Assembly (NCBI GenBank): GCA_937874695.1
Contig: CALNAJ010000029.1
Location: 183,265-247,264 of the forward strand
Reading direction: 5' to 3'
Source of the DNA: an uncultured Lactobacillus sp.
GTDB taxonomy: Bacteria > Bacillota > Bacilli > Lactobacillales > Lactobacillaceae
Length of the DNA: 64,000 nt
Below, piece after piece: positions 25,736 to 33,452 of this stretch. The notes beneath the pieces were generated by a model. That model saw nothing but the letters and a program-made list of their open reading frames with translations. It was not told the DNA's origin and made no database searches. Each line of letters starts with the position of its first letter. Positions within the stretch are counted from its first letter, which is position 1. The position numbers were made by a program, and so were the translations under genes.

Positions 25736-26863
25736 CTAGATCAACTGTAACTCGCGATCCTTGTTGTAGGCAGCGTCGATAATGGCACTCCCCAAGCACT
25801 CGTCGCCGTTGTAGAAGACGACGGCCTGTCCGGGCGTGATTGCCCGTGCGGGATCGTCGAATTCAACAGTGACCTGCTGGCCGTCCTCGCTCAAGTGAAC
25901 GGTCACGCCGGTATCCTTTTGACGGTACCGGAACTTGGCCGTGCAGTGGAAGTCACTGCCGCGGTCGATCGTGTTGACCCAGTGAATATCAGAAGCTGAC
26001 AAATGCGTCGCGTAGAGGTGCTCGTTGTGATACCCCTTGCCGACGTAAAGGATGTTCTTCGTCAAATCCTTACCGATAACGAACCATGGCTCGTTATCTT
26101 CACCGTCACCACCGATACCCAGGCCGCGACGCTGACCAATGGTGTAGTACATCAAGCCGGCGTGGTCGCCCTTGATCTCACCATCAACGGTCATCATCTT
26201 GCCGGGCTTAGCTGGCAAGTAGGTGTTCAGGAAGTCCTTGAAGTGACCCTTTTCACCGATAAAGCAGATTCCCATGGAGTCCTTCTTATCAGCTGTTGCC
26301 AGGCCAGCATTCTTAGCGATCTCACGAACCTGTGGCTTAACCAAGTCACCGATTGGGAACATCACGCGGTCCAACTGCTCCTTGGAAAGCTGACTCAAGA
26401 AGTAAGTCTGGTCCTTGTTCTGGTCCACGGCACGCATCAAGTGCGCGTCGCCGTTCTCGTCGCGAGTCAACTGCGCGTAGTGACCGGTCGCAATGTAATC
26501 TGCACCGAGCTCCAACGCGTAGTCGAGGAACGCCTTAAACTTGATCTCTTTGTTACAGATCACGTCAGGGTTTGGCGTCCGCCCCTTCTTGTACTCATCC
26601 AAGAAGTACGTGAACACACGGTCCCAGTATTCCTTTTCAAAGTTAACGGAGTAGTAAGGAATGCCAATTTCTGAGGCAACCTTGGCTACATCCTTGTAGT
26701 CTTCTGTGGCGGTACAAACACCATTCTCGTCTGTATCGTCCCAATTCTTCATGAAGACGCCGATCACGTCATAACCCTGCTGCTTAAGCCGCAAAGCGAC
26801 AACGGAAGAATCGACACCTCCACTCATACCAACGACAACTCGCGTGTGGCTGTTGTCCTGCAT
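25736..26863 (-). CDS. mnmA: tRNA-specific 2-thiouridylase MnmA
   Basis: MnmA adds sulfur at position 2 of the wobble uridine in Lys, Glu and Gln tRNAs, using a persulfide from a cysteine desulfurase. The 375-residue protein shows the PP-loop ATP motif VGMSGGVDSSV (about residue 12) and both catalytic cysteines: Cys103 in VICNKEIKF and Cys200 in MGICFIGE, with the GQRRGLGIGG segment. The ribosome site before ATG 26863 is weak (GGTGAT). The cysteine desulfurase and DUF1831 genes lie directly upstream on the same strand, separated by a terminator, and probably supply the sulfur. Confidence 0.96.
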   Translation of the reverse strand: MQDNSHTRVVVGMSGGVDSSVVALRLKQQGYDVIGVFMKNWDDTDENGVCTATEDYKDVAKVASEIGIPYYSVNFEKEYWDRVFTYFLDEYKKGRTPNPDVICNKEIKFKAFLDYALELGADYIATGHYAQLTRDENGDAHLMRAVDQNKDQTYFLSQLSKEQLDRVMFPIGDLVKPQVREIAKNAGLATADKKDSMGICFIGEKGHFKDFLNTYLPAKPGKMMTVDGEIKGDHAGLMYYTIGQRRGLGIGGDGEDNEPWFVIGKDLTKNILYVGKGYHNEHLYATHLSASDIHWVNTIDRGSDFHCTAKFRYRQKDTGVTVHLSEDGQQVTVEFDDPARAITPGQAVVFYNGDECLGSAIIDAAYNKDRELQLI

Positions 26864-27035
26864 GGTATCACCATCATTTCATTCAGATTCTGGAGAATCT
26901 ACGATTTGAAGGTCGCATAAATCCAGTATTGCTTAGTTTACCTATTTTTCGTAAGTTTTGCAAGCCTGGCGTTTCCTTTCAGAAAAGGTGGGGCAATCTG
27001 CCCACTGCGGTCAACGCCTTGCCTACTCACAAAAA

Positions 27036-27066
27036 GGTGGCAGACTTGTTTCGGCCTGTCACCTTT
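27036..27066 (-). terminator. Terminator of the cysteine desulfurase-DUF1831 operon
   Basis: The minus strand forms AAAGGTGACAG with CTGCCACCTTT followed by a TTTTTGT tract. The gap 26864-27097 holds no gene. Confidence 0.8.
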
Positions 27067-27097
27067 GAAAAATCTTTGTCCGTGTTTCATTTAACAA

Positions 27098-27439
27098 CTA
27101 CTTCTTCTGAATGATTTCACGGTCAATCAGATTCTGTAGAATAAAGTGATATTGTTCCACGTTACCCTCGGCGTGAACACCCTTGAAGATGTTGACGCGC
27201 CGGTTGCCGGAAGCGTTGGTTGTGGACATCTTGAAGCCGCTGAGATCCTTGGCCACGATCACCCGCAACATCTGATTACGGTTGTAGGGTGACGTTGGAT
27301 CAACTGACCGTTCCAGCGTGTAATTACCGGCGTTGGACAGTTGGAACCCCACATCCTTCAAAGCATAGGGCTTCACGTTTGGATTCAGCTCATAAGTATC
27401 GGGGTCACCGTCAACTTGCATTTGCTTTTCAAATAACAC
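27098..27439 (-). CDS. DUF1831 protein
   Basis: A 113-residue cytoplasmic protein of the DUF1831 family, which in lactobacilli is regularly found beside a cysteine desulfurase and mnmA. Family-like segments are VKPYALKDVGF, TLERSVDPTSPYNR and RRVNIFKG. No catalytic cysteine is visible (the sequence contains none), so it is not itself a sulfur carrier; a role as partner or regulator of the thiolation system is only inferred from context. It starts one nucleotide after the desulfurase stop codon, a sign of translational coupling. Confidence 0.82.
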   Translation of the reverse strand: MLFEKQMQVDGDPDTYELNPNVKPYALKDVGFQLSNAGNYTLERSVDPTSPYNRNQMLRVIVAKDLSGFKMSTTNASGNRRVNIFKGVHAEGNVEQYHFILQNLIDREIIQKK

Positions 27440-27440
27440 G

Positions 27441-28649
27441 TTACTTCACCTCACTATGATTTTTGGCTAACCGCTTCACGATGGCGCTCACATTCTCCAC
27501 GAACGTGGCGATTTCATCGCTCGTCGTCTGTTGCCCAAAGGATAAACGAATCGACTCTGCGATCCGGGGACTCTTCTCACCAAACATTGCCGTCAAAACG
27601 TGAGAAGGCTCGATGGAACCCGCCGTACATGCAGAACCCCCAGACACGGCAATTCCTGCCAAGTCCAAGTTCGTCTGCATCACGTAGGTCGAAATACCCT
27701 TGATCCAAATGTTCAGCACGTGATCGAGATTTTCACCCTCGTCACCCAGCGACCCGTTGATTTCAAAGTCTACACCGTTATCGGTCAAGCCTTTAACGAC
27801 CTGTTCCTTAAAACCATGGAAGCGCGCGCGCTTTTCAGCCTTAGCTTCCGGCGTCAACAGTTCAGCGGCCTTGGCAAAGCCAGCGATAGCGGGAACATTT
27901 TCCGTTCCGGCCCGCCGCTTTTCTTCCTGGTCGCCCCCCTTGATCAAGCTAGGGAAGTTAACCCCTTCGCGCTTGTAAAGGAAACCGATCATCTTGGGAC
28001 CATTGATCTTGTGGGCCGACGTCGACAGCATGTCGATATGGTCACGCTGAACGTCAATGTCGAGCAAGCCATAGGTCTGCACGGCATCGGTGTGGAACCA
28101 CGCTTGGTGGTCCTTTAGGATCTCACCAATTTCGTGAATCGGCATCCGACTACCGACCTCGTTGTTCCCCATCATAATGGTCACGAGAATCGTGTCGTCA
28201 CGCAAGGCCGCCTTGAAATCATCGAGGCTGATATCCCCGTGCTCATCAACGGGTAGATAGGTCACGTCAAAGCCCTGTTCCTCCAATGCGTGGAGGGGCT
28301 TCAACACAGCTTCGTGTTCGATTGCCGTGGTGATGATGTGCTTACCCAGAGATTGCCGGGCAAGGGCAGTCTGCGTAATGGCAGTGTTGTCACCTTCACT
28401 ACCGCCACTGGTAAAGATAATCTCTTCGTCACTGGCAGCGTTGATGCTGTTGGCGATGACTTGGCGACTGTTTTCCATCACCGTATGAGCCTGCCGCCCC
28501 AAGCCGTAAAGCGTGGAGGCATTTCCGTACACGTTAGCCATCTTATCCATCATCTCGGCCAAGACCTCTGGGGCCATTGGCGTCGTAGCAGCGTTGTCCA
28601 GGTAAATCTCCTTGACGGCGTTGCTGTTATCAATATGAATCTCTTGCAC
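27441..28649 (-). CDS. Cysteine desulfurase (NifS/IscS-like)
   Basis: A pyridoxal-phosphate enzyme that takes sulfur from cysteine as an enzyme-bound persulfide. Motifs: IYLDNAATTPM near the N-terminus, HTDAVQ, the PLP lysine in STSAHKINGPK (about residue 210) and the persulfide cysteine in SGGSACTAGS (about residue 336), on a long loop as in class I enzymes. GTG 28649 follows GGAGGT at good distance, which gives about 14 extra residues before the usual family start. Position next to DUF1831 and mnmA, without iscU or sufB, points to tRNA thiolation rather than general iron-sulfur assembly. Confidence 0.93.
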   Translation of the reverse strand: MQEIHIDNSNAVKEIYLDNAATTPMAPEVLAEMMDKMANVYGNASTLYGLGRQAHTVMENSRQVIANSINAASDEEIIFTSGGSEGDNTAITQTALARQSLGKHIITTAIEHEAVLKPLHALEEQGFDVTYLPVDEHGDISLDDFKAALRDDTILVTIMMGNNEVGSRMPIHEIGEILKDHQAWFHTDAVQTYGLLDIDVQRDHIDMLSTSAHKINGPKMIGFLYKREGVNFPSLIKGGDQEEKRRAGTENVPAIAGFAKAAELLTPEAKAEKRARFHGFKEQVVKGLTDNGVDFEINGSLGDEGENLDHVLNIWIKGISTYVMQTNLDLAGIAVSGGSACTAGSIEPSHVLTAMFGEKSPRIAESIRLSFGQQTTSDEIATFVENVSAIVKRLAKNHSEVK

Positions 28650-28674
28650 CCTTAAAACCTCCTGAACGGCCGAG

Positions 28675-29367
28675 TTAGTCTTGTGCGGCTAACAGGGCTA
28701 ATAGCATCTGAGCAGAACGGTGTCCCGCATCAACAATAAAGTCATCAAAATTAACGCCAGAGTCATTGTCGGCGTTATCGGACATGGCCCGAACGACCAC
28801 GTAAGGCACGTCAAACTGGTGAGCAACTTGGCCCACTGCGGCCCCTTCCATTTCACCGGACAAGGCATCTGGGAAGTGTCCCATAATGGCCTTGATGGTT
28901 TCGGGACTGTTTAAGAACTGGTCACCGGAAACGATCAGACCCAGCTTAGTCTTCAAGCCAATGTCGGCTGCGGCAGCCACGATCTTTTCGCCCCATTCCT
29001 TGGAAGCTTCAAACCGTGCTGGCTGTTGTGGCAATTGGCCATATTCGTAGCCAAAGGCCCGGGCATCGGCATCGTGATATGCCGTTTCGGTGGAAACAAC
29101 GACATCGCCAATGTTCAAGTCAGGTGCCAAGGCACCGGCAGAACCGGAGTTGATGACGATATCCACGTTGAATTGAGTAATCAGTAAGGCCGTCGTTAAG
29201 CCGGCTTCAACTTTACCAATTCCGGAACGGACCAAGACGACCTGTTGGCCGCTGATGGTGCCTTCGTAAAATTCAAGACCGTGAATGTCCGTGGTCTTGG
29301 CGTCCTGTAAGGCGTCGTGTAGTTCCTTAATTTCTTCTTCCATGGCGCAAAGAATTCCAAATGTCAT
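28675..29367 (-). CDS. mtnN: 5'-methylthioadenosine/S-adenosylhomocysteine nucleosidase
   Basis: MtnN removes adenine from methylthioadenosine and S-adenosylhomocysteine, by-products of polyamine synthesis and methylation. The 230-residue length is typical. Signatures: GILCAMEEEI at the N-terminus with the catalytic Glu, NSGSAGAL, SGEMEGAAVGQVA (about residue 170, ribose-binding Met-Glu) and VRAMSDNADND with the catalytic Asp. It lies 25 bp upstream of the cysteine desulfurase and downstream of macP and the nudix gene, so a long read-through transcript is possible. Confidence 0.95.
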   Translation of the reverse strand: MTFGILCAMEEEIKELHDALQDAKTTDIHGLEFYEGTISGQQVVLVRSGIGKVEAGLTTALLITQFNVDIVINSGSAGALAPDLNIGDVVVSTETAYHDADARAFGYEYGQLPQQPARFEASKEWGEKIVAAAADIGLKTKLGLIVSGDQFLNSPETIKAIMGHFPDALSGEMEGAAVGQVAHQFDVPYVVVRAMSDNADNDSGVNFDDFIVDAGHRSAQMLLALLAAQD

Positions 29368-29528
29368 GTGTCGTGTTCGCTCCTTAAAATTTAGCTTCAG
29401 TTTTAGCGGTCACTGGTAATCACTAGTGACTACTCACAGTGATGAGATACTGCCCCCACCACCGCTCTTTAATCAATCTATAGCACGCCTACTGCTAGTC
29501 CGGCAGGCATTGCACATTGTTTTTACGA

Positions 29529-29834
29529 TTAACGCATGAAAAACATAATCAGATAAACAATGATGATCAATGCGGCTAACCAAAAAATCGCCCAGTTTAG
29601 GCGGTGACCCAGCCGTTTTTGTTTCATTTCGGCGGGACTCACGCGCTGATCAATGGGTGGTTCGTTGGTTGGCTCGTTCCCCTTGGGATTGCCATGTTTT
29701 CTGGCATAATCTTTTTCGACTTGAACCCGCTTGCGGTCGCGCTCCTGGAAGTCCTTTTCGGCCTGTTCCTGTTCACGGCGGTAGTCGGCTCTGGTCTTGG
29801 GTTGATCGTCATCTTCTTGCCAATCATTGTGCAT
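29529..29834 (-). CDS. MacP-like cell wall synthase accessory protein
   Basis: The 101-residue protein has a charged cytoplasmic N-terminal region (many Asp, Glu, Lys, Arg and Gln), then a single transmembrane helix at the extreme C-terminus (about residues 78-100, NWAIFWLAALIIIVYLIMFFM). This topology and the position between a nudix hydrolase and mtnN match Streptococcus MacP, a substrate of kinase StkP that activates the class A enzyme PBP2a. The match is by layout and neighbourhood, not by strong motif. ATG 29834 follows AGGTG by 6 nt; GTG 29843 is the longer option. Confidence 0.7.
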   Translation of the reverse strand: MHNDWQEDDDQPKTRADYRREQEQAEKDFQERDRKRVQVEKDYARKHGNPKGNEPTNEPPIDQRVSPAEMKQKRLGHRLNWAIFWLAALIIIVYLIMFFMR

Positions 29835-29843
29835 CGCTGTCAC

Positions 29844-30386
29844 CTACTTCTGTAATAGCCAGTAATAGATGGCCGTAATCGTCTTGGCGTCGTTGATCTC
29901 GCCACTCTCAATCATGGCCTGTGCTTCGGCCTTCGTGACGGTCATCAGTTCCAAGTTCTCCCCTTGATCCCGGGGCAACTCGGTGGTCACGGGCTTGAGG
30001 TCCGTTGCCATGAATAACGTCATGTACTCGTCAGAAAAACCGACACTGGAATAAAAACCAGTAATCCGTTTTAACTGGCCAGGTTGATACCGAATTTCTT
30101 CGTTTAATTCCCGGATAACAGCGTGTTCAACGTTGTCGGCATCACGGCTGTCCAACTTACCCGCTGGAATTTCTAAGGTCGCAGCGGCGATTGGTGCCCG
30201 CCACTGGCGTTCCAAAATCATTTTATTATCGTCGGTCAACGCTAAAATACCGACCGCACCCGCGTGACGCACGATTTCTCTGGTCGCTGCATCCCCGTTA
30301 GGCAGGCGGACACGTTGCCGTTCTAATTTCACAATCACACCGTCGTATAAGTCCTCGGTGGATTCAACGTGTTCTTCTAAATCCAT
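29844..30386 (-). CDS. NUDIX hydrolase, ADP-ribose pyrophosphatase type
   Basis: A 180-residue NUDIX protein resembling ADP-ribose pyrophosphatases, which split ADP-ribose into AMP and ribose 5-phosphate. The family features LEIPAGKLD and RELNEEI are present (about residues 93-117), but the box is two residues longer than canonical between Gly and Arg, the first Glu is Asp, and the Gly after the EE pair is missing. It starts 1 nt after the stop of the cold-shock-like gene and almost touches macP, so the three form an operon. Confidence 0.88.
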   Translation of the reverse strand: MDLEEHVESTEDLYDGVIVKLERQRVRLPNGDAATREIVRHAGAVGILALTDDNKMILERQWRAPIAAATLEIPAGKLDSRDADNVEHAVIRELNEEIRYQPGQLKRITGFYSSVGFSDEYMTLFMATDLKPVTTELPRDQGENLELMTVTKAEAQAMIESGEINDAKTITAIYYWLLQK

Positions 30387-30387
30387 G

Positions 30388-30618
30388 TTAAGCCTCCTCC
30401 GTGCTGCCCATTTTGACTGGCGTCACTTTGGCTGCTTGTGGCCCACGGATGCCTTGGACAATCACGAATTGCACGGTCTGGCCGGCTTCGAGTTTCCGAA
30501 AACCTTCGCCCTCGCCGATAATGCCCGTGTAATAGACAAAGACATCCTCACCGTCTGGCGTGGTAATAAAACCAAAACCGCGTTGTTCACTATAACTTTT
30601 TACTTTTCCGGTTAACAT
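30388..30618 (-). CDS. Cold-shock-like RNA-binding protein
   Basis: A 76-residue cold-shock domain protein. The start MLTGKVKSYSEQRGFGFI contains RNP1-like GFGFI and RNP2 reads DVFVYY where most Csp proteins have VFVHF, so an aromatic-for-His change affects the RNA-binding face. ATG 30618 has AGGGA upstream; the frame is open further but runs into the promoter. It is the first gene of the nudix-macP group and has a strong promoter and very short leader, unlike the long leaders of classic cold-inducible csp genes. Confidence 0.85.
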   Translation of the reverse strand: MLTGKVKSYSEQRGFGFITTPDGEDVFVYYTGIIGEGEGFRKLEAGQTVQFVIVQGIRGPQAAKVTPVKMGSTEEA

Positions 30619-30643
30619 GGTATCCCTCCCATACATAGCCCAA

Positions 30644-30672
30644 ATTATACTCGCTTGACCGGTAGACCGCAA
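30644..30672 (-). promoter_or_regulatory. Promoter of the csp-nudix-macP group
   Basis: On the minus strand TTGCGG (30672-30667) and a consensus TATAAT (30649-30644) are exactly 17 bp apart. Confidence 0.8.
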
Positions 30673-30735
30673 ACACGGGGGCTTATTGCCGGGATATCTG
30701 CAGTTTGTAGGATGAAAGCCATGCTAATCTCATCT

Positions 30736-31506
30736 CTAATTAGCTGATACATAATGTTCAAGTCCCCTTTTCCATTCAAATTTGGAGGCGATTAGTAAAC
30801 ACACATCTACAACTGCAAGCCAGATAACCGCCCCGAATGGCATTCGATAACGAAGGATAACCGGAATATTTGTCACAGTCAACGATGGTAAAATCCAAAG
30901 GAATAACACTTGAATAATTTTGGGGTAAATTCTCGCAGGACGTGTCGAAGCATCCATGAGGTACTCTGGCAATCCGGCCAGTGCACTTAATCCGTCAATC
31001 CAAAACGTTGCCGTCACCGCAATTTGATTCAGACAAAAGATAAACAGAGTCCCCAACATCACGATAAGAATATATAGCAGAATCTGACTGAAAGAGAGTC
31101 GAATTCTCACAATGATCATCCATTCTATACCCACGGTTATGATAAGTGGTATCAGTGAAGGAAAGTCAACTCGGTACAGGGCATGAAACCAGTAAGTATT
31201 AACCGGTCTGATTAATGAATAATCTAATGTGCCTTCTAGAATCTGACCTGTTAAGGCTTCTTGAGATTGCACAAATAAAAATTCATACAAGTAGGTCATC
31301 ACATTGGCCGTTGTCACTAAGTTGAGATAGTCCATGAAGTCCCAGCCAAATATATCTTTGGCAAACGAAAAGTAAACACTCCCGGTTAAGATTGCAATCA
31401 CATAGAATAAAACGCCAAATATTATCGTAAGAATTGTCGTTCCGCGATAAGCGAGTGTTTCCTCAAAGCTCTGTTTAATCAGCGTCCTGTATAGTCTGCT
31501 CATCAA
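30736..31506 (-). CDS. ABC-2 type exporter permease
   Basis: A 256-residue integral membrane protein with about six hydrophobic segments, of the ABC-2 family membrane proteins (PF06182 style). The N-terminal FEETLAYRGTTILTIIFG matches the start of its partner permease (NAFYSTIAYRGNFLLRLV), so the two are paralogues that pair in one transporter. Its start overlaps the end of the upstream permease gene. The exported substrate is unknown. Base composition is more AT-rich than in the flanking genes. Confidence 0.85.
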   Translation of the reverse strand: MMSRLYRTLIKQSFEETLAYRGTTILTIIFGVLFYVIAILTGSVYFSFAKDIFGWDFMDYLNLVTTANVMTYLYEFLFVQSQEALTGQILEGTLDYSLIRPVNTYWFHALYRVDFPSLIPLIITVGIEWMIIVRIRLSFSQILLYILIVMLGTLFIFCLNQIAVTATFWIDGLSALAGLPEYLMDASTRPARIYPKIIQVLFLWILPSLTVTNIPVILRYRMPFGAVIWLAVVDVCLLIASKFEWKRGLEHYVSAN

Positions 31507-32279
31507 CTACCGACTCCCTCGTACGCGTGGATTCCCTTGTGCCACAGTCCCTTTATTAAAACCAAGAATACTAGGCTCCATGAAATTGATGACAAAAAGA
31601 TAAGTAACATTTGAACGGATGATACTTTGCCCAGGCTCAAAAGTGCAAGTTGATTTCCCGCCAATGCAAACGGCGTGTATTCTAGCCAATGAAACGACGA
31701 CGGCAAGACTTGTAAGGGAAACGCTTGCCCACCCAACAACATAAATAGAGCATTAATCACTGGGCGCATTGGCCAGACCTGAATTAACCAAAAACTCACC
31801 AAACTCATTGCAGTGATGAGCAGGAAAAAAGTTATATAAATAATGGCAAACAATCCCAGAGTCATCAGTATTTCAGTAAATGACCGGCTGGACGATTCGG
31901 ATGACACCACGAGCACGAAACCATAGATAATTAAATAGGGGAATGACAGTCCCACATACGCGAATAATGCTTGAATCAGCAACTTAACGGGTCTTAAAAT
32001 CAGAATCGTCAAATTACCACTACGTACCAGCTGGCTGAACTTGAAAATCAAGCTCGTCGAAAATATCAGAGACAACAAGTTCACGATTATTAAATAGTAG
32101 GTCATTTGTACCCGGGAAATTCCGGCTATATCACCTTTACCACTGAACCTAAAAACCGTTTGCCACATGAAGACGGCTACCATAATTTGTAAAAATATCG
32201 TAACCAGTCGCAATAAAAAATTCCCACGATAAGCAATCGTCGAATAAAAAGCATTTCGAAAACTATCTAAATACTTCAC
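31503..32279 (-). CDS. ABC-2 type exporter permease
   Basis: A 258-residue membrane protein with about six hydrophobic segments, forming a heterodimer with the permease encoded just downstream. It keeps the AYRGNF motif after the first short helix. The start overlaps the stop of the ATPase gene as ATGA, and its own end overlaps the next start in the same way, so the three are translated in a coupled fashion. Substrate unknown. Confidence 0.85.
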   Translation of the reverse strand: MKYLDSFRNAFYSTIAYRGNFLLRLVTIFLQIMVAVFMWQTVFRFSGKGDIAGISRVQMTYYLIIVNLLSLIFSTSLIFKFSQLVRSGNLTILILRPVKLLIQALFAYVGLSFPYLIIYGFVLVVSSESSSRSFTEILMTLGLFAIIYITFFLLITAMSLVSFWLIQVWPMRPVINALFMLLGGQAFPLQVLPSSFHWLEYTPFALAGNQLALLSLGKVSSVQMLLIFLSSISWSLVFLVLIKGLWHKGIHAYEGVGS

Positions 32280-33250
32280 TTTTTACCCTCCAATTTCGAA
32301 AATAGGCCGACTAAGATTTCATCTAGATCCCCATCTCTCCGTTTTAAGGAAAGAACATGCGCCAGAGCAATCGGTAATTGCGTCGCGTCGTGACTCCGAA
32401 ATTGATAATGGCAGTCTCCCAACTCTATCAAATTAATTGGTAACGGCACGATTGGTGTATCCGTTGTCACTTCAATAACTTGCTGACTGGCATGCTCTGA
32501 AATTAACGTATTGGGTGTACCGTCGAAAATTTTTTCACCCGCCGCTACGATAATCACACGTTGAACCAGGGCTACTATATCCTTCGTGTTGTGACTGGTT
32601 AATATAATCGTCATTTTTCGCTCTTTATTTATCTCCCGGAGAAATCGATAGATATTGGCTTGACTACTGACATCGATTCCAATCGTGGGTTCATCCAAAA
32701 ATAGGATTTCCGGATAATGGATAATTGCACAAATAAGTTCAAATTTGATCCGCTGCCCTAATGATAATTTCCTGACGGGGATATGAAGCTGTTTGGAAAC
32801 TGCCAACTGCTCGGTAAAAAACGAAAGTCTCTTTTCAAAGACCGGTTTAGGAATTTGATAGATTTCTCGCAACATCGTCAAGGTATCAATTGGCGGAAGA
32901 TCCCAGATTAATTGGCTCTTCTGTCCAAACATGACACCAATTCTTTTCAAATAGTCGGGGGACTTTTCAAAAGGATTTATTCCATAAAATGCCTCCACCT
33001 TACCCTCGCTCACTGGTAAAATTCCAGTCATTATTTTGATCAGTGTTGTTTTCCCAGCACCATTCGGCCCAAGTAGCCCCACTATTTCTCCAGGATTTAT
33101 TGAGAAAGAGACATCACGGATTGCATGTATGAGTCGCTTACGACGATGCACAAAGTCATGCAGAGATCCTAGAAACCCACTGCTTTTTTCGTAAGTCATG
33201 TATGAGAAGGAGATACGCTTAACTTGCAAAATCTTTTCACTGTTGGTCAT
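32276..33250 (-). CDS. ABC exporter ATP-binding protein
   Basis: A 324-residue ATPase that drives the two permeases downstream. Walker A is GPNGAGKTTLIK (about residue 59), the Q-loop region is FGQKSQLIWDLP, the signature is a slightly changed LSLGQR, Walker B is EILFLDEPTIGID and the switch His is in LTSHNTKD. The N-terminal region up to the first conserved strand is longer than usual, and a C-terminal extension of about 80 residues follows the nucleotide domain. GGAGGG precedes ATG 33250. This type exports lipids, peptides or polysaccharide; the cargo cannot be told here. Confidence 0.9.
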   Translation of the reverse strand: MTNSEKILQVKRISFSYMTYEKSSGFLGSLHDFVHRRKRLIHAIRDVSFSINPGEIVGLLGPNGAGKTTLIKIMTGILPVSEGKVEAFYGINPFEKSPDYLKRIGVMFGQKSQLIWDLPPIDTLTMLREIYQIPKPVFEKRLSFFTEQLAVSKQLHIPVRKLSLGQRIKFELICAIIHYPEILFLDEPTIGIDVSSQANIYRFLREINKERKMTIILTSHNTKDIVALVQRVIIVAAGEKIFDGTPNTLISEHASQQVIEVTTDTPIVPLPINLIELGDCHYQFRSHDATQLPIALAHVLSLKRRDGDLDEILVGLFSKLEGKK

Positions 33251-33364
33251 CCTCTTCCCTCCTCAAGCGCCGACTGAATTTATTTTGAAGTATAGTCCAG
33301 ACACGTCATTAATCTAGAACTGCCACATCGAAGAAAATCGTTTCTACTAAACCCTTTTCCAACC

Positions 33365-33418
33365 AAAAAAAGTGCCGCAAAGACCAACCACCCAAGCGGG
33401 CAGTCATCTTTGCGGCAC
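33365..33418 (-). terminator. Terminator of ileS
   Basis: GTGCCGCAAAGA (33372-33383) pairs perfectly with TCTTTGCGGCAC (33407-33418), with seven T residues following on the minus strand. Confidence 0.93.
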
Positions 33419-33452
33419 AACTTAATCTTCAGTTAAGGCAAGCTCTTAAAGC

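Noticed and set aside
27000..27066. A further family B element in front of mnmA because of the sequence GTTTCGGCC
   Set aside because: Only nine bases match the family tail and the conserved GAGCA internal loop is absent; it is better explained as a terminator.
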